Below, one piece after another: positions 6,095 to 8,910 of a DNA stretch of 8,910 nt. The DNA is from Candidatus Brocadia sp. Lineage in GTDB: Bacteria; Planctomycetota; Brocadiia; Brocadiales; Brocadiaceae. The translations under genes were made by a program, and so were the position numbers. Location of the stretch: the NCBI GenBank assembly GCA_030837935.1, contig JAUQXU010000078.1, positions 1 through 8,910 on the forward strand. Reading direction: 5' to 3'. The notes under the pieces were generated by a model. That model saw only the letters and a list, made by a program, of their open reading frames with translations. It had not been told where the DNA came from and did no database searches. Numbering within the stretch: the first letter of the stretch is position 1; each line of letters begins with the position of its first letter.

Positions 6095-7198
6095 ATGATT
6101 GTTGGGGTACCCAAAGAAATCAAACCGGACGAATATCGGGTGTCTCTCATACCGGTCGGCGTGGAGGAGATGCTGAAACGCGGGCATGCTGTGCTTGTAG
6201 AAAAGGACGCCGGTTTAGGAAGCGGCATCTATGACCAGGAATATAAAAGGGCAGGAGCCAAGCTCGTCGATGATCCAAGGGAAATTTATGATAGGGCACA
6301 ACTCGTGATAAAGGTTAAAGAACCATTACCTGAAGAATACCCCTTCCTGAGAGAGGAACAAATCGTCTTTACGTTTTTCCACTTTGCTGCCTCCAAAATA
6401 TTAACAGACGCTCTATTAAAGGCGGGCGGAATAGCCGTTGCTTACGAAACGATCCGGGATAAACATGGGCAACACCCGATCCTGACACCTATGAGCGAGG
6501 TTGCAGGACGGATGTCTGTACAGGAGGGTGCAAAATATCTGGAAAAGCCCATGCTTGGACGTGGAATACTTCTTGGGGGAGTGCCAGGCGTAGCCCCCGC
6601 CGAGGTGGTCATCATAGGCGGCGGTGTTGTAGGTACCAATGCCGCCAAGGTCGCTGCAGGCCTTGGGGCGCGAGTCACCATCCTTGATATCAATATAAAT
6701 CGATTGAGATATTTGGATGATATCATGCCAAAAAATGTAATTACGCTCATGTCTAACGCCCAAAACATCAGGGAGAACATCCGGCATGCAGATCTTCTCA
6801 TTGGTGCCATACTAATTGAAGGAGCACGAGCGCCTTGTATTGTAACAAAGGAAATGGTTCAAACGATGAAGCCGGGAGCGGTGATTATCGATGTGGCTAT
6901 AGACCAGGGGGGATGCGTGGAAACCAGCAAACCGACAACCCATAGCAATCCTGTTTATAAGGAATATGATATTATCCATTACTGCGTAACTAATATTCCC
7001 GGCGCCGTGGCATGCACGTCAACCCGTGCCCTAACCAATATGACGCTGCCATATGCCCTGGAGATTGCTGACAAGGGCTATGAACGTGCAGCCAGGGAAA
7101 ACCTTGCCATAGGGGGAGGTATCAACATGGTAAAGGGAAGACTCACAAACAAGGCCGTTGCCGATGCCTTTGGAATGGCATATAGCGTATTTGAGTAA
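6095..7198 (+). CDS. ald: Alanine dehydrogenase
   Basis: This NAD-dependent enzyme interconverts L-alanine with pyruvate and ammonium, linking nitrogen assimilation or alanine use to central metabolism in the cytoplasm. The 367-residue length is typical. Known active-site positions are present: R15 (EYRVSL), K75 (KVKEP), H96 (FFHFAAS) and D270 (DVAIDQGGC). The Rossmann NAD-binding loop is at about 175-180 (GGGVVG) with an acidic residue at the end of the next strand (D198). The N-terminus MIVGVPKEIK matches the family. The ATG at 6095 has a GAAGAG ribosome-binding candidate about 9 bases upstream. The product looks intact. It is divergent from mtaB and followed in the same direction by the histone-fold gene after 114 bases. 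Confidence 0.96.
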   Translation: MIVGVPKEIKPDEYRVSLIPVGVEEMLKRGHAVLVEKDAGLGSGIYDQEYKRAGAKLVDDPREIYDRAQLVIKVKEPLPEEYPFLREEQIVFTFFHFAASKILTDALLKAGGIAVAYETIRDKHGQHPILTPMSEVAGRMSVQEGAKYLEKPMLGRGILLGGVPGVAPAEVVIIGGGVVGTNAAKVAAGLGARVTILDININRLRYLDDIMPKNVITLMSNAQNIRENIRHADLLIGAILIEGARAPCIVTKEMVQTMKPGAVIIDVAIDQGGCVETSKPTTHSNPVYKEYDIIHYCVTNIPGAVACTSTRALTNMTLPYALEIADKGYERAARENLAIGGGINMVKGRLTNKAVADAFGMAYSVFE

Positions 7199-7231
7199 TT
7201 TGAAAAAGTTGCACGTATTGGTTGAATTGCG

Positions 7232-7259
7232 TTGAATTTTATCACGGATTTTATAGAAT
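7232..7259 (+). promoter_or_regulatory. Candidate sigma-70 promoter for the histone-fold gene
   Basis: TTGAAT (7232-7237), 16 bases, TAGAAT (7254-7259) gives 4/6 and 5/6 matches, about 50 bases before the ATG at 7313. It suggests that the histone gene can be transcribed separately from ald, even though no terminator is visible between them. Confidence 0.4.
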
Positions 7260-7312
7260 AGGGTACATTTCAAAAAGCACTTCATTTATAAACAATAGAA
7301 AGGAAAGATAAC

Positions 7313-7504
7313 ATGAACGAAAAAGAAATACTGGTAGTTGTGTCCAAACTCAAGAACTACATACGTTCTACCTCTGGCATGAATACGGCGAGCAATGTTG
7401 CGGAAGTATTATCTGATTCCGTTCGCCGTCTGTGTGATCAGGCAATCGAGAAAGCAAAAACGGATGGCCGTAAAACAGTGATGGAGAGAGACTTTGTTTT
7501 GTAA
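7313..7504 (+). CDS. Bacterial histone (single histone-fold DNA-binding protein)
   Basis: This is a 63-residue protein with a histone-fold pattern. Helix 1 is about residues 5-18 (KEILVVVSKLKNYIRS). A short loop (SGMNTASN) leads into the long helix 2, about 27-51 (VAEVLSDSVRRLCDQAIEKA). The GRKTVMERD segment (52-60) then matches the archaeal histone GRKTI..ED loop and start of helix 3. R53 and D60 keep the seven-residue spacing of the conserved Arg-Asp clamp of histones. Helix 3 is cut short, as in the small bacterial histones typified by Bd0055 of Bdellovibrio. These dimerise and coat or bend DNA. The protein is basic and Cys41 is its only cysteine. AGGAAAG before the ATG is a good ribosome-binding site. 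Family assignment is by motif recognition. Whether it is a major nucleoid protein cannot be seen. Confidence 0.85.
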   Translation: MNEKEILVVVSKLKNYIRSTSGMNTASNVAEVLSDSVRRLCDQAIEKAKTDGRKTVMERDFVL

Positions 7505-7541
7505 GTTGCGTTGACAGTCTTACCAGATTATTCAAAACGAC

Positions 7542-7743
7542 ATGGAAGATATAAAACATCTTTTTCAAGAAGTTCTTTACCTGCGCCTTACAGGAATATT
7601 GTACTTATCTTGAAAACGTAATCTCGATGAGCTATCTCGAGTGCCATGCGTACATTTTACTCGAAGAAGCGGACAGTTTTATAGATAATGGTGAAGCCGA
7701 GGGCAATAAGGGCATACATACTGCCAGAAATGATGCCGTTTAA
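7542..7743 (+). pseudogene. Possible frameshifted remnant of an unidentified small protein gene
   Basis: Two frames in this gap read like protein when joined. From the ATG at 7542 the frame reads MEDIKHLFQEVLYLRLTG and stops near 7611. From about 7585 the next frame reads LQEYCTYLENVISMSYLECH, then AYILLEEADSFIDNGEAEGN, and ends at the stop codon at 7741-7743. An ATG at 7627 within the second frame would give a 38-residue peptide without a good ribosome-binding site. The sequence is helical and acidic, and I recognise no family. It may be a decayed gene with a frameshift near 7580-7600, or chance. No other gene was found between the histone gene and hicA. Confidence 0.25.
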
Positions 7744-7783
7744 AAAAAGTTGGTTAAGCAGCACGAGTATTTTACAGTCTCTT

Positions 7784-8023
7784 TCAAAGTTTCACCCTGA
7801 TCTTAATGAAATCCTCTACTGTTAGTCCTGCACCCTCTAGAATCTTTTTGAATGTTTTTGGTCTAATGATTTCCCCAGAATGGTATGATACTATTGTTTG
7901 TCTACCGGTTAATGGATGCTTCCACTTTTGATGACTTCCAGATTGGTCTATCTTCTCAAACCCAATAGACCTTAAAACTTTGATAATTTCATCAGCCGTT
8001 ACACGGGGCTGTCTTTGTCCCAT
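7784..8023 (-). CDS. hicA: HicA-family toxin (mRNA interferase)
   Basis: This 79-residue protein has the double-stranded-RNA-binding-like fold typical of HicA/YcfA toxins. The N-terminal helix TADEIIKVLRSIGFEK is followed by the catalytic-histidine strand QSGSHQKW (H31), then the RQTIVSYHSGEIIRPKTFKK segment shared by the family, ending in a helix. HicA cleaves mRNA independently of the ribosome, and HicB neutralises it by direct binding. The start ATG (8023-8021) overlaps the hicB stop by one base (TAATG), so translation is coupled. Order is antitoxin first, toxin second, the reverse of the E. coli K-12 hicAB order but common elsewhere. The gene looks intact. Confidence 0.93.
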   Translation of the reverse strand: MGQRQPRVTADEIIKVLRSIGFEKIDQSGSHQKWKHPLTGRQTIVSYHSGEIIRPKTFKKILEGAGLTVEDFIKIRVKL

Positions 8024-8217
8024 TAGACAACAACCTCAAAAGTTTTAGCGTCCTTTGACACTTTTTCTTTTGAAGGTCTTAAATACAGCTCAATAGCTTC
8101 CATGATATTTTCATGTGCTTCTTTTTCAGTTTTACCGTAGGTTACACACCCTGGTAATTCAGGACAATATGCAACATAAACATCTTCGTCGGGTTCTATT
8201 AGCACTCTTATCTTCAT
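8023..8217 (-). CDS. hicB: HicB-family antitoxin, short form without a DNA-binding tail
   Basis: This 64-residue protein has the HicB partial RNase H-like fold: strand MKIRVLIEPDEDVYVAYCPE, then LPGCVTYGKTEKEAHENIME, then AIELYLRP. LPGC..(Y/D)G.T.EEA is the HicB hallmark. It ends soon after that domain and lacks the ribbon-helix-helix or helix-turn-helix tail many HicB proteins use for autoregulation. It should bind and block HicA. The ATG at 8217 has AAGGAGT at a suitable spacing, the best ribosome-binding site of the pair, as expected for an antitoxin made in excess. Two palindromes lie just upstream. Confidence 0.92.
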   Translation of the reverse strand: MKIRVLIEPDEDVYVAYCPELPGCVTYGKTEKEAHENIMEAIELYLRPSKEKVSKDAKTFEVVV

Positions 8218-8235
8218 AATAATTTACTCCTTTTT

Positions 8236-8273
8236 TCAAATCGATTTGAGTGTATGACAAAGAGAATCTTTGT
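8236..8273. promoter_or_regulatory. Two palindromes upstream of hicB, candidate operator sites
   Basis: TCAAATCGATTTGA (8236-8249) is a perfect 14-base palindrome. ACAAAGA-gaa-TCTTTGT (8257-8273) is a second inverted repeat with 7-base arms. They sit 19-56 bases before the hicB start codon, where an operator or promoter would be expected. A loose promoter, TTGTAT, 17 bases, TCATAC, can be read across them on the minus strand. Because this HicB lacks an obvious DNA-binding tail, the regulator could be another protein. Confidence 0.45.
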
Positions 8274-8411
8274 AATACAAGGGATTGAGAATGATTTACT
8301 TATGGGATCCCTCCGCCTGAAAAAGTGGAAAGTTTTTCAGAAAGGCATTATGAAATATGGGGGCTTTAAAAGCAAGAGCTAATTAAATCTGAGACCACTG
8401 ACTTTGGACGT

Positions 8412-8440
8412 TTGACTTTTAACAGCAGCCATACTAAACT
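8412..8440 (+). promoter_or_regulatory. Candidate promoter for the edge-truncated nuclease-domain gene
   Basis: TTGACT (8412-8417), 17 bases, TAAACT (8435-8440) gives 5/6 and 4/6 matches with ideal spacing, 47 bases before the ATG at 8488. The rest of 8274-8487 shows only a hairpin with 8-base arms (CTGAAAAA 8317-8324, TTTTTCAG 8333-8340) lacking a T-tail, and a doubtful 42-codon frame. Confidence 0.4.
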
Positions 8441-8487
8441 CATAATAATTAAAATATCATTATAGAAACTAAAATATACGGCAAACC

Positions 8488-8910
8488 ATGGAATCTGCTA
8501 TATATTCCAATCAAGGTGATGAATATCAAAGGCTCATTGCACTCCATTGGGTGGTGAGACTCCTCTATGAGGATGATCTGGACTGGGTTCAAATGGAAGC
8601 CATTGCATCTCCAGAAACTCAAGAACGAATACTGATTGAAGATATTGTTGTTGGTTATAAAGATGGACATAAGCTTTATATCCAGGCAAAGAAAAACCAG
8701 CCAAACTATCGTGAGTGGAGTCTGTCCGACCTTAAAGATATGCTTTTCAATGCCAAAAATCAATTGAAAAAAGCCGCCACCGGACATGTCGCTCTTTATT
8801 CACAAACCCCTTTTGGAGACCTTCAAAAACTAAGAGAGGGCGTAAATTTATACGAGAGCTTCTCCGTGTTTAATGCTAATGCCTCTGGTACTGTTAAAAA
8901 GATTTGTGAT
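8488..8910 (+). CDS. Partial gene: N-terminal Cap4/DUF4297-like PD-(D/E)xK nuclease domain, probable anti-phage defence protein
   Basis: The frame is open from the ATG at 8488 to the window edge (141 codons, no stop); an in-frame TAA at 8470 closes it upstream. The start NQGDEYQRLIALHWVVRLLY resembles the opening helix of dsDNA-endonuclease domains of the DUF4297/Cap4 type. Next come E37 (WVQMEAIAS), D52 (LIEDIVVGY) and Q66-x-K68 (KLYIQAKKNQ), the E...D...QxK pattern of a PD-(D/E)xK nuclease in its QxK variant. Helix WSLSDLKDMLFNAKNQLKKA and strand GHVALYSQTPFG also fit. In known proteins this domain is fused to NACHT/STAND ATPases (Avs-like), SAVED sensors or other effector-sensor architectures. 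The C-terminal part, which would decide this, is outside the window. No strong ribosome-binding site is visible. The neighbouring HicBA pair fits a defence region. Function is inferred from motifs. Confidence 0.75.
   Translation, partial: MESAIYSNQGDEYQRLIALHWVVRLLYEDDLDWVQMEAIASPETQERILIEDIVVGYKDGHKLYIQAKKNQPNYREWSLSDLKDMLFNAKNQLKKAATGHVALYSQTPFGDLQKLREGVNLYESFSVFNANASGTVKKICD

Noticed and set aside
8317..8340. Hairpin CTGAAAAA...TTTTTCAG as a terminator
   Set aside because: The stem is A/T-rich and followed by no T-run on either strand.
8254..8382. 42-codon basic plus-strand frame (MTKRIFVIQGIENDLLMGSL...)
   Set aside because: Starts inside the candidate hicB operator, has only a poor ribosome-binding site and no recognisable family; kept as a note because it is Lys/Arg-rich.
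8449..8787. 112-codon minus-strand frame
   Set aside because: It is antisense to the nuclease-domain gene, whose plus-strand frame shows conserved motifs and runs open to the edge.

Overview
The window is bacterial DNA of moderate GC content. It carries ordinary housekeeping genes on both strands, mixed with decayed mobile DNA, small repeats and the edge of a probable defence region. No rRNA, tRNA or CRISPR array was seen. A Planctomycetota or Brocadiales (anammox-type) host would fit the single-fold bacterial histone, the lone von Willebrand A membrane protein and the 'CACGAAT' inverted repeat. That is a weak inference from gene flavour, and other Gram-negative groups remain possible.

Layout. 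Bases 110-370 (minus) hold a broken IS1634-family transposase, recognisable only after allowing frameshifts and an internal deletion. Bases 564-2705 (plus) encode a membrane-anchored multidomain von Willebrand A protein with its own promoter and a strong intrinsic terminator. Bases 2921-3400 (minus) encode a twin-CBS-domain protein, transcribed from a far-upstream promoter of perfect consensus. Bases 3640-3820 hold REP-like palindromic DNA. Bases 3900-5858 (minus) are an immediately abutting pair, mtaB (tRNA methylthiotransferase) followed by a secreted single-HKD phospholipase D-like protein. A divergent intergenic region with promoters and a 70-base inverted repeat leads to ald (alanine dehydrogenase, 6095-7198, plus). 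Ald is followed by a 63-residue histone-fold protein (7313-7504, plus). Next come a low-confidence frameshifted coding remnant, a HicB-HicA toxin-antitoxin pair (8217-7784, minus) with palindromic operator candidates, and a gene running off the right edge (8488-8910, plus). The visible N-terminus of that last gene looks like a Cap4/DUF4297-type PD-(D/E)xK nuclease domain.

How they relate. Only mtaB with the phospholipase-like gene, and hicB with hicA, look like true operons. Ald and the histone gene are co-directional but 114 bases apart, with a separate promoter candidate in front of the histone gene. The right-hand end (toxin-antitoxin pair plus nuclease-fronted gene) reads as the start of an accessory defence region, and the most informative sequence lies just outside the window. 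The two most interesting items are the bacterial histone and this truncated nuclease-fronted gene.
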